Below are positions 45,853 through 56,800 of a stretch of 64,000 nt of DNA, one piece after another. This stretch comes from Inia geoffrensis (Eukaryota; Chordata; Mammalia; Artiodactyla; Iniidae), in contig CM070905.1 in the NCBI GenBank assembly GCA_036417435.1, forward strand, positions 26,079,592-26,143,591, written 5' to 3'. The notes under the pieces were generated by a model that was not told the origin of the DNA, searched no databases, and worked only from the letters and a program-made list of their open reading frames with translations. A program made the translations under genes and the position numbers. The stretch's first letter is position 1. Each line of letters begins with the position of its first letter.

Positions 45853-48539
45853 CCATTCAAATAATTTGCAAAGAAAATTTTCTAAGGAACCAAAAAGTAC
45901 AAAATGTGATAAGTTTTATTAAAATTAAGCTAACAACTACTCATATTAGACCCAGAGGCATTAAAGAAGGATGTCTCAGCATTAGATAGGATAATGTTTG
46001 AAAAAGAAAACATCACAAAAATAGTAATAGTACTTGTGCTTCAAAACAGGATTACTTACAAATCATAGGATTAAGGAAGGACTTTAAAAAAAACTGAAAA
46101 CTTTCCTAAGTATATTTTTACAAACAAGTTATCTTTAGGTCTTAATTTGCAAGCAAATATGATATTAAATATATCAATATATATTAAATATACCTTAGTA
46201 TGAAATATTTTTTCAAAACAATTATGCCCCAAATATACAAATGAAACCTATTATATTGAGTTTAATAAATATAAAAATTATAATCTATATTGTATGTAAG
46301 GCCGATTTTTTTTTTTAATTTTTGATGCTTAATATAAAGTCCCAATGCAAGCTTACTACTGCTAATTACTATGGCATTTCATTCCTCTTATTTTGCCCCT
46401 TTCTAGTACCAATTATCTGAAAATAGTAAAAACTACTTGCACGTATTTTATATTTTGAATTTAATTAAAATTAAATCTAGTTTAAGGGCTTTTTTTCCAG
46501 ATTAAATAGCTAAAAATGTCAGAAAGTATGGCTAGCACATAGAATGTGTTCACTAAGTGTGTTCCTTTCACTCTTGAATATACCAAGTTTGGGGATGTGG
46601 AAGGAGGAGGCAGATTGAATTTATCTCAGGGACACTGTGATTATTAGGCTTCATCCAATACTTTGGGTTTGAATGCGTATCATGTAAACAACTTCTGTGT
46701 CTTTTCCTCAAAACCAGCCCCCTTTACGTGCACTTCTACCACTGGCTTCATAGCAGACAAAGCATAGCCTTGGGAAATTATACATACTTATTTTACTGCT
46801 TACAAGTTGCTGAACACTTGCACTTTGGGATAAATGCCTTAAATTATCTTAATATATTTTATTACTTATAAAATGGAGATCATCATCATCCCACCTCACA
46901 ACTATTTGACAAGTTTGTTATGTAGTTCATAAGAAATCAGACACAATACGTGAATGATTGTATCACTGTTCCTATTGCTGTTATTGATTAGTAATGTTAA
47001 CAAATAATTTACTAGAGGTAATATGTAATACTGGAGGGCATCTCTTTGTGGCCATAACACTTAATTTTTTTCCTTAATTTACCTAAATTCTGTTTACTCC
47101 TAATAATAAGGAAGGGTTTGTTGTCCCATTGAAATCTCTAGTTTGTCTGGCTTCCGAATTATATTACATACCCAGCATATCAATACCAGCTTAGACAAGG
47201 TATATTATGAAATACTTTTTTAAAAATCAGTTTAAATGAGTGACTAAATACTAGAGCAGTTAGTTCTATGATTGTTGATGATAATGTACCACCAGGCTCC
47301 AGAATGTGTTTCTGAAAAATTAATTGCTTCCAGGGCTGGTTGCCAATTTCCACAGTAACCAGAACATATACTGAAAAATAAAATATGTAATTTTTTTTAA
47401 TGTTTTTCAGTTTCTTTTCTAGAATGGTTCTTCAGCTAATAACACCCATCAAGCAACTGCAGCTGGAATAAACATTATCTACTAGCTTACAGCTTGACTG
47501 GCATACTCAGAGCATCCTTGTGACACGAAACATATTTCTTTTCAGATTAAGACTAGTAACCAGGCTATTGATCAGACTGCCTCCTGGCTGATTCATGAGG
47601 TTTGTCACACTTAAGTAGCTAATGTTAACTAATATGACAGCCAAAAACAAAAATAGATTACATTAACATGTAGCTGATGTTTTTTTATTTACTTGGCTAA
47701 AGTTCCATATGCTGCAGCTTGTTTAGTACTGGATGTTAGATAACTGTGAGTGTCCTTGTAATATTTCTAGAAACTTTTCATTTAGTTACAATTAACTGGA
47801 TGTAGAACAATATTCCAAGTCAAACACAGGTTTTGTTTTTTTTTTAACTGCCATAAATATATCTAGAAGAAAGTTTGACATTTAAAAATATAATGGCCTC
47901 CATTTTTAAGTTACATTTTTTAAATATGTAAGCATCCAAAAGAAGTATGCTTTATGAACTCCGCGCAAAAATAGCTTGTACTAAAATTCAAAGCAGAACA
48001 CTTTTTTTCCCACAAGCATACATTAGTCAGTAACTGTGTGTCTAACAAATGAGAATAATTTTCGATGTTCCTTACATACAAGAGAAGACCTCTAGGTCTC
48101 CCCGCCCCGCCACTCTAGGCCCTTTTACTCAATTGGGAAAAGGCACTGCTATAAACATTCAGAAGTCCCTGAATCCCGGGTCAGGACCCAGAAGAGTCCG
48201 AGGCACGGAGCCATCATTCAATAAATGCTAACAGGGGTCTCAAGCTCATGGGCTTCCACACTTCACCGGATCCCTAAAACAAGATTCCACAGAAATGGAA
48301 CAAGAGGTCATAACCCCTGCTCACAGAAGGTGCAAATATCTCCACTTACCGCAAGGGTGGGCTCCAATTTCACGAATTTAATTTTAATCCACTGTAACAT
48401 TCAAAAATCATAAAAAAACTAGCACTGGTCGCATGCAGGGAAATGGGGCTTGCAGGACGCTCAAAATGTGGATGCCGAAATTCGAGAAAAGCCCCCTTCA
48501 CTACCAAACAAATCATTTTCTTCAGAGTCGGGGAGACCT
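45853..48539. other. Unassigned stretch upstream of the CpG island
   Basis: AT-rich with no gene frame. One MIR (46840-46990) is listed separately. The part at 47270-47720 is complex and repeat-free and could be a conserved regulatory element. If the minus-strand exon at 48.6-48.8 kb is real, this stretch is its first intron. Confidence 0.4.
46840..46990 (+). mobile_element. MIR SINE, diverged
   Basis: 'acttataaaatggagatca' followed by 'atcatcccacctcacaa' and 'aagaaatcagacacaatac' follows the MIR 3' half (catctgtaaaatggggata and on). Confidence 0.5.
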
Positions 48540-48880
48540 GGGATAGGGACGAAACCAAATGGCCACCGGAGAGGGCCCAGGAGTCAGCTGGCACAAGGCG
48601 GTACTCGGGGTCCCACCGCGGCCCGCACTCACCTTCCTGCCCTCCCGCTCCAGGGGCAGGGCCGTCTCAACTCAGGGGCGTCCGTGCTGCTGCCCGGGCT
48701 CTGCCACAACCCACAGGCGCAGCGCAGCGGGCTAGGGTCCGAAGAGAGCCAATACACAAGCTCCGGGGCCGCAGGTATGGAAGCATCTCAGCCGGGACTT
48801 GCAGGCTCCTCCAGGACGCCACTTAAAGTGCAGGCCACGTGACGGACGCTGGGCGGGGCCACGCAGGTGGTTTCGATTCC
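48540..48880. promoter_or_regulatory. CpG island with promoter motifs
   Basis: About 340 bp with roughly 30 CpG dinucleotides in a genome background where CpG is rare, and not part of a SINE. Motifs seen: CACGTG E-box at 48836-48841 (with flanking C, as gcCACGTGac), a GC box GGGCGGGGCC at 48851-48860, a CCAAT on the plus strand at about 48749, and 'tgacgg' next to the E-box. These are typical of a TATA-less promoter. Direction: a strong minus-strand splice donor at 48632 favours transcription to lower coordinates, with the E-box and GC box lying upstream. A plus-strand start is also possible, using CAG|GTATGG near 48774. Confidence 0.7.
48633..48810 (-). other. Putative first exon (minus strand), gene unknown
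   Basis: Proposed from the promoter motifs above it and a consensus splice donor, AAG|GTGAGT, with exon end at 48633 and intron GT at 48632-48631. The upper limit is approximate. It contains an ATG at about 48786 that opens 39 codons, arginine-rich and reminiscent of a mitochondrial presequence (starts MLPYLRPRSLC), but this frame stops before the donor. The exon is therefore probably 5' untranslated with an upstream ORF, or part of a long non-coding RNA. I do not recognise the gene, and no second exon could be found in the window. The start site and use of the donor are inference. Confidence 0.35.
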
Positions 48881-49489
48881 CGCCTTGTGGAAATACAAGC
48901 ACCTGGGCTCCTTGTGGCGTCTTTTAACCTTCTCCACAGCTTTGCCTTTTTTCCATGCGGTCATTTCTTGACTGCGTTTCTGCTGCTTTTCCTAGTCAGG
49001 TCCTTCATTTCCAACCTGGCGCTTTTCTCCACCCAAACAGTATTTGGAGATTTAGGGGATGACTGGGTTTTTTGTGGGTTCAGAGCAGTGGGCTTCGGCT
49101 CTGCATCCCCTTATTCTGCAGCTGCTCGCACCAGCCTTGGATATCAGGGAGCTCAGGCTTTTCTTCCACTTCTCTTGCCCTTCTGGCAGCCACGTGACTC
49201 CCTCTGGTTTTTGCTGTGTGCATAAAGCACAAACAAGAAATGATTTTCATGCAACAATCCTTAGGTTCCTACTATGCCTCAGTCTTATCCTATCTCCCTG
49301 TTTGATTTCTGAAGTTATAAACCCAACAAAAATAAGAATAAACCCAATATAGAAAAGAAAGCATTAGCTTAAACAACCAAGTTGTTTATTAGGCACGTAA
49401 TGTAAACCTGGGCACTTCCTGCAGCAGCCCCAGTTCCTTGCCCAACCTCCTCCAGTAAAGACTCCCTGGGAGCTTACCCCCACCATTAG

Positions 49490-49585
49490 GCAGTATCACT
49501 ACCTAATTTTACAGGTAGGGAAGTAAAGTTTCCATCATTACATGATTTACCCAAATTCACATTTCATTAAAAAGTGAGCCCCTTT
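49490..49585 (-). mobile_element. MIR SINE fragment
   Basis: 'taattttacaggtagggaag', 'tgatttacccaaattcac' and 'aaaaagtgagcc' follow the reversed MIR 3' half. Confidence 0.5.
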
Positions 49586-49708
49586 ATGATAATCAAATAA
49601 TTATGTTTACATTTAGTTTCTGGAAAATAATATCCAAGTAGAGAACAGTGCAATAAAACAAAATTAGAATGAAATAGAATGGATTGGAAACTCTAAGTCA
49701 GCCTACTG

Positions 49709-49732
49709 TATGTGTGTGTGTGTGTGTGTGTA
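49709..49732. repeat. (TG)n microsatellite
   Basis: About 12 TG units, flanked by 'ctactgta' and 'tatcccc'. Confidence 0.95.
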
Positions 49733-49964
49733 TCCCCATTGTTTGCTGAGAAACCTTTCATAAGGCTTACCAATGATAAATATGGGTTTTGTTCAAATTT
49801 CAGAGCTCATAAAAGTTAACATCTGTGTTCTATGAGTCAGCACTGTCCAAGGAAGCTAGGCCACCTCTTTGACACTGAAAATTGACAAAGTGCTTTTCAA
49901 AGTCAGGATCCATTAACTTAAACTGACTTTTTGTCTCCACTTCAAAGTAAAATGTGTATGTATG

Positions 49965-49966
<2 letters not shown>

Positions 49967-50000
<34 letters not shown>
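49967..50000. repeat. (GT)n(GC)n microsatellite
   Basis: About 14 GT units ending in GCGCGC. Alternating purine-pyrimidine of this type can adopt Z-DNA. The second GT tract within 260 bp. Confidence 0.95.
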
Positions 50001-50254
50001 TAACTTTTTGGAAGCTGGGGAAATAGAAAAGCTAAAAGAAGGTTGAACTGCAACCCACTGTATCAAAAGCAAAATAAAACAATATCCCCCAAAATGTCTA
50101 TAATTTTTCTCTGGGATTAGTTGCTTAGTCATAAGACTTTTATCTAAAACTCCGATTTTCAACATTAAAGGGTAAGAGTTCGTGTTGTTCAAGTTAAGAT
50201 TTGATATAAATTAAGGCAGGACACGGCGTGGGGAAGAGATAACAAAAGTTCAAA

Positions 50255-50950
50255 TCAATGATCATGTTAATCAAAATTTCAGAATCAGAGAACTGATTGA
50301 AGTAAAGAGGCATTTATTTGGGATTTGTTAGGACTGTAGCCCAGGAGATGCAGACTCAAGAAGCAATTGAATTGTATTCTGCTGGGCTACAAAATGAAGG
50401 AAGCTTATACAGGCAAAAAATGCAAGGCCACAGTTAGTTACATAAGTTATTTGTCAAGAATTATAGCTGGAGCTGGCAAGAAGTAAGGGTGCTTGTTAAG
50501 CAAGGATTGGTTGGGGGCTGAAATGGTTGCAGAGTTACAAGGGGTAACCTTGAGACCATAAAGTGGCAGCTGGCAGCTGTTGTTCCAGATACCACTGATG
50601 GCGTCCTTGGTTTGATACATTCACAGAAATTTCAAGTTCATGTGGTGCAGGGACATGTCTAAGACCAGATCCTCAATGGGTGCCAAACTCCATTTTCGTG
50701 TGCCTGAACTGTGATGACACCATTACAACTGCAGTTTGTCATCAGTAGCTTTTCTGTGGTGAGACAGGCTGAGAGAAAGCATTCAAGTACCTGGCAACAG
50801 GAAGGCTTTGGATGGCAGGGGAAGCATAATTAGATTCTGGCATCATGCAATAAGCCGAAAGATGAGCCCAGATTTAAAGTGTTGAAAGTTCACTAATAAG
50901 AAACAGGTTCTGGCAGTCTGATGAATTATGACTTCTGATTGTTTGCAGTT
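50255..50950 (-). mobile_element. Probable endogenous-retrovirus LTR
   Basis: Read on the minus strand, a segment ends with an AATAAATGCCTCTT-type polyadenylation and R-region motif (plus-strand TTTATT at about 50310). Next to it, on the plus strand, are 'actgtagcccaggagatgca' and 'tgctgggctacaaaatgaag', then 'ggagctggcaagaagtaagg' and 'aaggattggttgggggctga'. This layout matches what I remember of gammaretrovirus-like LTRs of artiodactyls and cetaceans in antisense. No internal viral gene is evident beside it. Boundaries are uncertain. Confidence 0.45.
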
Positions 50951-52759
50951 GAAGGGACTATAAGGCAGACATTCAGCTCGGATCAGACTGCAAAAACCCA
51001 GCCAAGACAGGTAAATTCAGCAATGGGTCTCCTGCCACGTGGAGGAGTTTGTAGTACTTGAAAACCTGTGTCCAGAAATAGAGAAAAAGTAGAAAAAGCA
51101 TCTAAAACAAAGGTTAAAAGTAGAGCCCTTGAGGTCCATGGCAAGGAAAAGAGCCCAGTTTAGGAATCTAGTTCAGACGGGCCCAGCAGTTGGGCTGACT
51201 CGATGAAAAACACTTTACTCTCTTCGGTTTTGTCAAGCATTTACTGTAGTTAGTGTTAAGCATGTAAGAGTACTGAGGCTACAACAATGAGTAAAAGAAA
51301 TAAAAGGAGTGAGTCTTCAAATACACCTGTATATTCTCTTTGGGAATCGATGGATGATGAAAATCAGAGGTTGGCAGAATGGCAATGGCTGATAGAAAGA
51401 TGAACCCCTTTTTAAAGTCAATTGGGAGTAATCACTGGGGTGGGGCTGGTCCGTAAGCTGTCATCAAACATGAAATTGTGGGTATTTGCATGACACGCAG
51501 CATCTGGCAAAGAAATAGAAAGTAATTGTTGGTAGATCAAGTCATCGGTATGAATGGAATGAGCAAAGACAGAAAATCCAAATGGGAACAAACCAGGGTG
51601 TGTAATAAGCACGAATGAGTTCAATGTATACGTGAAGTAATCAGCCCTGGAGAAATTCTCTGAGTTTGTGAGACACATGGTCAGAGCCTCCTCATACCCT
51701 TGCTCTGTAATGAGCGGCTTCTGCTAGTTTTGCCCCTGTCCACCCAGCCGCAGCAAATGGGAAGCAGCTGTTAAAGGTATAGGCCTAGTTAGATAACAAA
51801 ACAACTCTCTCCTGAGAAGACGTATTTAAGTTTTCCACAACTTGAGTTTGAGGGATAAGAGTGTATGATACCACTTGGACACATTCTACAGCTTGTCTAC
51901 TTTAGGACTTCACTGGTACTGTGGTGAACAAACAAATAAGATCAAACTCCTATACCAAGATATTTCAAAACTCAGATACGCTGTAGTGTGATATGCTTTC
52001 CACATCCAAGTGGTTTCAATCCCAGGAGAAGCTATCACTGTGAGATAGGGAAAAATACAAGAGATGCATGTGGAGAGAGAAACAGATGAGTTGCTCTTGC
52101 GGATCTTTCCCAGTACCTCAGAAAATGTAGCTATCTAGCAGCTGTGAAGATGAATAGGATACTTGGCAGTAAACGGGGTGACTGGCAAAAAAGTATTGGG
52201 AGCATATGGAAATATGCTGGGAGCACACTGGACCATATGGAAATTGGGAAAAGGTACTTTTTGGATGATGTCTTAGAAACCCATTTTTGAAGACAGAGGG
52301 CTCTATTTGGAGCCACACACATGATAGGAGGACAAATCAGAAAAGAGTTACTTTGCTATTATTTTGTATCATTACTTTAGCCCAAGGCTGAGTGATTTTA
52401 AAATTACCTACTGTGAGACATAATCTCCAGCCTCCAGTAACTGGTAATATAGAAGGTAATATAGAAAGATATATAAATGTAACTAAAATATATTGTGATA
52501 ATTGTTAATGGGTACAATAGAAGTATGCAGAGAAATAGAGCTGATATAATGGAGGAAGCATTTGGCTTTTTTAGGGCATGAGAGTTGAGAAAAGGCTTGA
52601 CAGTGGAGAGACAGTTAAGTATAGCCATATGATTATTTCACAGATTTAAAAAATTATCATATATGAAACTGAGCTTCTTTTATTAATTAATTTATGTATG
52701 TATTTATTTATTCACTTATTCCTGCATTCCCTAGGGGTGTTAATGGAACAAGTTGTCCA
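50951..52759. other. Unassigned stretch
   Basis: No gene supported. The part at 52430-52620 faintly resembles an L2 3' region on the minus strand. Confidence 0.4.
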
Positions 52760-53150
52760 ACAAAGCTTCTAAACTGGAAGTCTGGACATCATCCTAAACT
52801 CATCCCTTTCCCTAATCCCAGTCACTGATTTAACTGATCACCCTCACCTTGCAATTTCTACCTTTTATTTTTCAAATATTTTCTCTTTATCTCATTGCCA
52901 CTACCTCATTTCAGGTCTTCATTATCTTTTGATTATAGTCTGTTGATAGTCAGCTAATGGAGTGCCCTTTCCCCAGTCTTTTCTTTTTCCTATCTTTTCC
53001 TCCACCTAACCACCAAGACAGTTTCTCTAAATGTAAGTACAACCACATATGTCCTCTGCTTAAAAACTTCTACAGGCCACTCAAGCCCTGGCCCCTCTCC
53101 ATACTCAACTACTGTCCATCCTCTTCCCACCTTGCCATTCTCCTCATTTA
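52760..53150 (+). mobile_element. L2 LINE, 3' part
   Basis: 'ggaagtctggacatcatcct', 'catttcaggtcttcattatc', 'agacagtttctctaaatgta', 'tatgtcctctgcttaaaaac' and 'ttctacaggccactcaagc' follow L2 on the plus strand (tgtcactcctctgctcaaaaccc and on). Confidence 0.65.
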
Positions 53151-53549
53151 AATTGTATGAGGTAGCAATATTAAATCCCTTGTATCCATGCAGATAATTT
53201 TCTGTCTCTCCCTTTATTCTACATTTATATCTCAAAATCAAATATCAACTATTGCATTATTAATCATTAATTAGGAAATTGCTAATTATCCCACATATAC
53301 TTTGGTTCAAAATAACTAAATATTTCAATACAAATCTAGTGACTCTAAAATTAAGATACTGTGAGCACTTTATATGTCTATCCTGGTCGATCTAACTTTA
53401 CCAGTTCAGTTTCCATCATTAAAACGAAGTAATAGTTCAAATCTGCATATGCTTTCCCAGGAAGATCTCAGAGAGGCAAAGACATTCAAATTCTAGAACT
53501 TTGCTTTTTTTTTTTTTTAAGAAGTCAGTTGATATTCCATAAAGTGAAT

Positions 53550-53670
53550 GGAAATAGTTCTGCCAGACCCAGGAATCTGAGGTTTTAGCTCTAGCCCTGG
53601 TACTCACCAAATATGTGGACATATTTTAAGTCACTTCACATCCTGACCTCATTCTTATCTATAAAGCATT
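53550..53670 (+). mobile_element. MIR SINE
   Basis: 'agctctagccctggtactca', 'tattttaagtcacttcacat' and 'attcttatctataaagca' match the MIR core (ctctgccacttactagctg, gcaagtcacttaacc, tcatctgtaaaa). Confidence 0.65.
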
Positions 53671-53796
53671 GAACAACATAAACACTAAGCACTCTTTTTC
53701 GCAAGTTATGACTCCAATAGGGTTGGCAAGTTTGCAAGACCAGGATGAAACCCCCATAAGGTTATGAAATCTGTTCTGTTGCTGCCAAACAAACTA

Positions 53797-53991
53797 CAGT
53801 TGACCCTTGAATAACGCAGGTTTGAACTGCACGGGTCCACTTATACATGAATTTTTTTCAATAGTAAACATTACAGTACTACACAATCCGTGGCTGGTTG
53901 AATCAGGGATGTAGAGCCACCGATTTGGAGGGCCGACTATAAGTTATACAAAAATTTTCGACTACGTCGAGGGTCATTCAAGGGTCACTTC
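53797..53991 (+). mobile_element. Tigger-type (TcMar) MITE with TA target duplication
   Basis: 195 bp, bounded by TA at 53795-53796 and 53992-53993. The left end 'cagttgacccttgaataac' and the reverse complement of the right end (gaagtgacccttgaatgac) are imperfect terminal inverted repeats. The internal text 'gggtccacttatacatgaat' and 'aaattttcgacta' is that of a pogo/Tigger-derived non-autonomous element. No transposase. Cut-and-paste by a mariner-type enzyme explains the TA duplication. Confidence 0.85.
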
Positions 53992-54384
53992 TACGAATGT
54001 CTTTAAATAGCCATTTTGTTTTGCTAACAAATTATGGATCCAGAATTTGGGAGGGGCTTAGCTGGTAGTTTGATCACTGATCTATGTGGCACAAGCTGTG
54101 GTGGATGGGGCTGGAACATGCACTTCCGAGATGATTTCTTCTCTTAAATATCAGGCACTTTAAAGATCCTTCCCCTCCCCTGTCTCTTTTTCTCTTTCTC
54201 TAGCATCACAGTCTCCATGGTCCCTTTCCACATGCCTTGGCTTCTCAAACATAGTTTTCAGTCTTCTTACATGGTTGCTGGCTTTCTCCAGAATAAGTGT
54301 TCCAAGAGACTCAGATACAAGGCTTTTTATGACGTAGCCTCAAAAGTCTCAGAACATCACATCATCATTAAGCAAACTAATGTG

Positions 54385-54655
54385 TGAAACAAAACAGAGA
54401 CAGATTAACAGATATAGAAAACAAACTAGTGGTTACCAGTGGGGAGAGAGAAGATGGGAGGGGTAAGATATGGGTATGAGATTAAGAGACACAAACTGTT
54501 TGATACTATGTATAAAATATATAAGCAACAAGGATATATTGTACAGCACAAGGAAACACAGCCATTATTTTTTAATAACTTAAATGAAGTATAATCTATA
54601 AAAATATTGAACTACTATGTTTAACACCTGAAACTAATGGAAGTTATTAAGGCCA
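54385..54655 (+). mobile_element. Old L1 3' UTR fragment
   Basis: 'aaactagtggttaccagtgg', 'ggatatattgtacagcacaa', 'acacagccattattttttaa', 'agtataatctataaaaatat' and 'aacacctgaaactaatg' in the order of an older L1 3' end on the plus strand. Confidence 0.75.
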
Positions 54656-55915
54656 GTTCATAATTAAACTGCACCTCTTATATGGAGGAATAACAAGGAA
54701 TTTACAGTCATCATTAACATACTAACAAGGTCAAATTCTAACAGTGCCATTTTTCTACCTCTGTTATATTTTTCAGTACTCTACTTCTCTGAAGTCTGGA
54801 ATTCCTGATTGGAAAATCACTTATTTTATACTCAAGTAACATGCAAAACAGTTAAAAACAAAACAAGACAAAAAAAATAGTGGCAAAATAACATGAGATA
54901 GAGATGTTCAACAACAATATGAGCTAGGTAATGTGTATTTTGATTATAAATATGACCCTTTTGCTGCCTTCTATAATTTGTAGAGGTATGTGCACACCCA
55001 CAGTGAGCTACTGATGCTCTCAGCATCAATGAACATCAACTTATCTGTTTATGCATATTTGTTGAAATTGACAATATTTCAAAGTCACACTTCACTGCAT
55101 CCCATTGGATTAGAAGCATTGTAAATAGCTTTGTTTGGAAATATATAAGAGGAAAAGCTTAGCAAATATCAAAAAGAGTATTCTTCAAAATGTTAAAATT
55201 TCTTTTCGTCACTGCTTAAGCTTCAAAGATATAGCTGAATTTTCAATGAATTTTATTTTTCATGTACTTCTTCTGTGATGCCATAACACAATGCAAAATA
55301 TGCAGTAGATATTTTCCAGTCATTTGGGTTTGTTCAAGTAATTACAGTTTATGGTTATTAGTGCTCTAGAAGTTAACTGCAGAGACTTGGATACACTGAC
55401 ACCCCACTAGGGTTGCAGTTCTGCAAAACCTGGATGTCTTTTATTTACATTGTGATTATTTACTGCCTGAGTTTGGACACAGAGAAGAAATGGGGGGAGG
55501 GAAATGGGAATCTCTGGATGAAGTTAATCTGTTCATCCTCCTAGTAGAGTTTACAGAACTGATTCTACCAACGAAGATTTTAAAGGGATGCAAATACATG
55601 AGCAGAGTTAAACCAAACAATGGAAAAACCTTGGGAACTTCAGATTGAAAACATTTTGTCCTGATCAGCTATATGAATATACTTCATCTGGCACTTCTGT
55701 TATTTCATAAGAAAAGTTTGACCTTATAAAATTTATGTTGTTGGAGGGGAAACTGATATGCTGGAAGAGATCAATCATTAAGTTACTTCTGGAACCATCA
55801 TGTTATTTTCCATTAAAATGGGTAATTGGTCGTTAAGAACACAATCTGCGATTCTAATAAACGTTTCTATAGAGTTTTCAAAGTCTTGATACTTAAAAAA
55901 ATACTAGCTGGGGGA
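54656..55915. other. Unassigned stretch
   Basis: No gene or named repeat seen. Confidence 0.45.
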
Positions 55916-56106
55916 GGCTTCCCTGGTGGCACAGTGGTTGGGAGTCTGCCTGCCGATGCGGGGGGCGCGGGTTCGTGTCCCGGTCCGGGGGGATCCCGCG
56001 TGCCGCGGAGCACCTGGGCCCGTGGGCCGTGGCCGCTGGGCCTGCGCGTCCGGAGCCTGTGCGCCGCGGCGGGAGAGGCTACAGCGGTGGGAGGCCCGCG
56101 CACCGC

Positions 56107-56134
<28 letters not shown>
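55916..56134 (+). mobile_element. CHR-2 SINE, GC-rich A-to-G variant
   Basis: Full-length plus-strand CHR-2 with a pure A tail (56107-56134). Exact 14-bp target duplications 'aaaaaaatactagc' lie at 55895-55908 and 56128-56141. Against the majority of the other five CHR-2 copies here, I count about 16 A-to-G changes but only one T-to-C. Examples are 'gcggggggcgcggg' where others have 'gcaggggacacggg', and 'cgtgggccgtgg' for 'cgtgagccatgg'. Because of this it is unusually CpG-rich and opens long frames on both strands, which are not genes. Confidence 0.97.
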
Positions 56135-56137
<3 letters not shown>

Positions 56138-56141
56138 TAGC

Positions 56142-56629
56142 CGTTATAGCACCAGTAAAGGTTTTGTGCCTCAAGTCAAGGGCAAGTGTAATCTGATGTA
56201 AAGAACACTGAACTTAAAGTAGAAGTAGTGAAATCCTAAAAGAGTTAATAAACCAAACAGAAATTTCCTTGTTTATAAAATGAGGATGAAAAGACTTCCT
56301 AAGATATTTGTGGAAAGAATTTCAAGTTAACAAAACAAAACAAAATATATATACAAAACAAATCAATATACATATTTAGATAGATAGGTGTGTGGGCATG
56401 TATAGATAGGTAGATGTTTATATAAAATGCTTATATATATGCATATAAAGGTGAACATATATTTATATTTGTAAATGTAAAAGAGCGAAAAACTAACATA
56501 GTATTGATTTATTTTAAACATTTTATCAAGAAGGCACATTAATAGCAAAAAAATCCTATGAACTATTATCATCATTAATGTTTCATTAGAGGTTAACTCA
56601 AAATAAATATTAGATTAAAATAGATAACT
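56142..56629. other. Low-complexity AT-rich stretch
   Basis: CAAAA, TA and GATA-like runs at about 56328-56470. No gene. Confidence 0.6.
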
Positions 56630-56800
56630 AACAAAGACCTACTGTTTAGCACAGGGAACTCTGCCCAATACTCTAGTAACCTAAGTGGGAAAAGAATTTG
56701 AAAAAGAACAGATACATGTATATGTATAACTGAATCACTTTGTTGTAAAACTGAAACTAACACAACATGGTTAATCAACTCTACTACAACATAAAATACG
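56630..56800 (+). mobile_element. Old L1 3' end
   Basis: 'cacagggaactctgcccaat', 'tgggaaaagaatttgaaaaa', 'gtatatgtataactgaatca' and 'ctgaaactaacacaacatgg' follow an L1 3' UTR on the plus strand. Confidence 0.75.

Larger units (their letters stand above)
48881..50254. other. Unassigned stretch beyond the CpG island
   Basis: A 128-codon plus frame at 48839-49225 has hydrophobic segments but no recognised family, and overlaps the island edge. I do not call it a gene. MIR and two GT microsatellites are listed separately. Confidence 0.4.

Noticed and set aside
48443..48842. Two overlapping plus-strand frames of 127 and 130 codons in the CpG island
   Set aside because: GC-rich DNA is poor in stop codons; the two frames overlap completely, and neither shows a recognised domain.
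48839..49225. 128-codon plus-strand frame beginning at the island edge
   Set aside because: Hydrophobic segments but no family resemblance. It could be a chance frame; not enough to call a gene.
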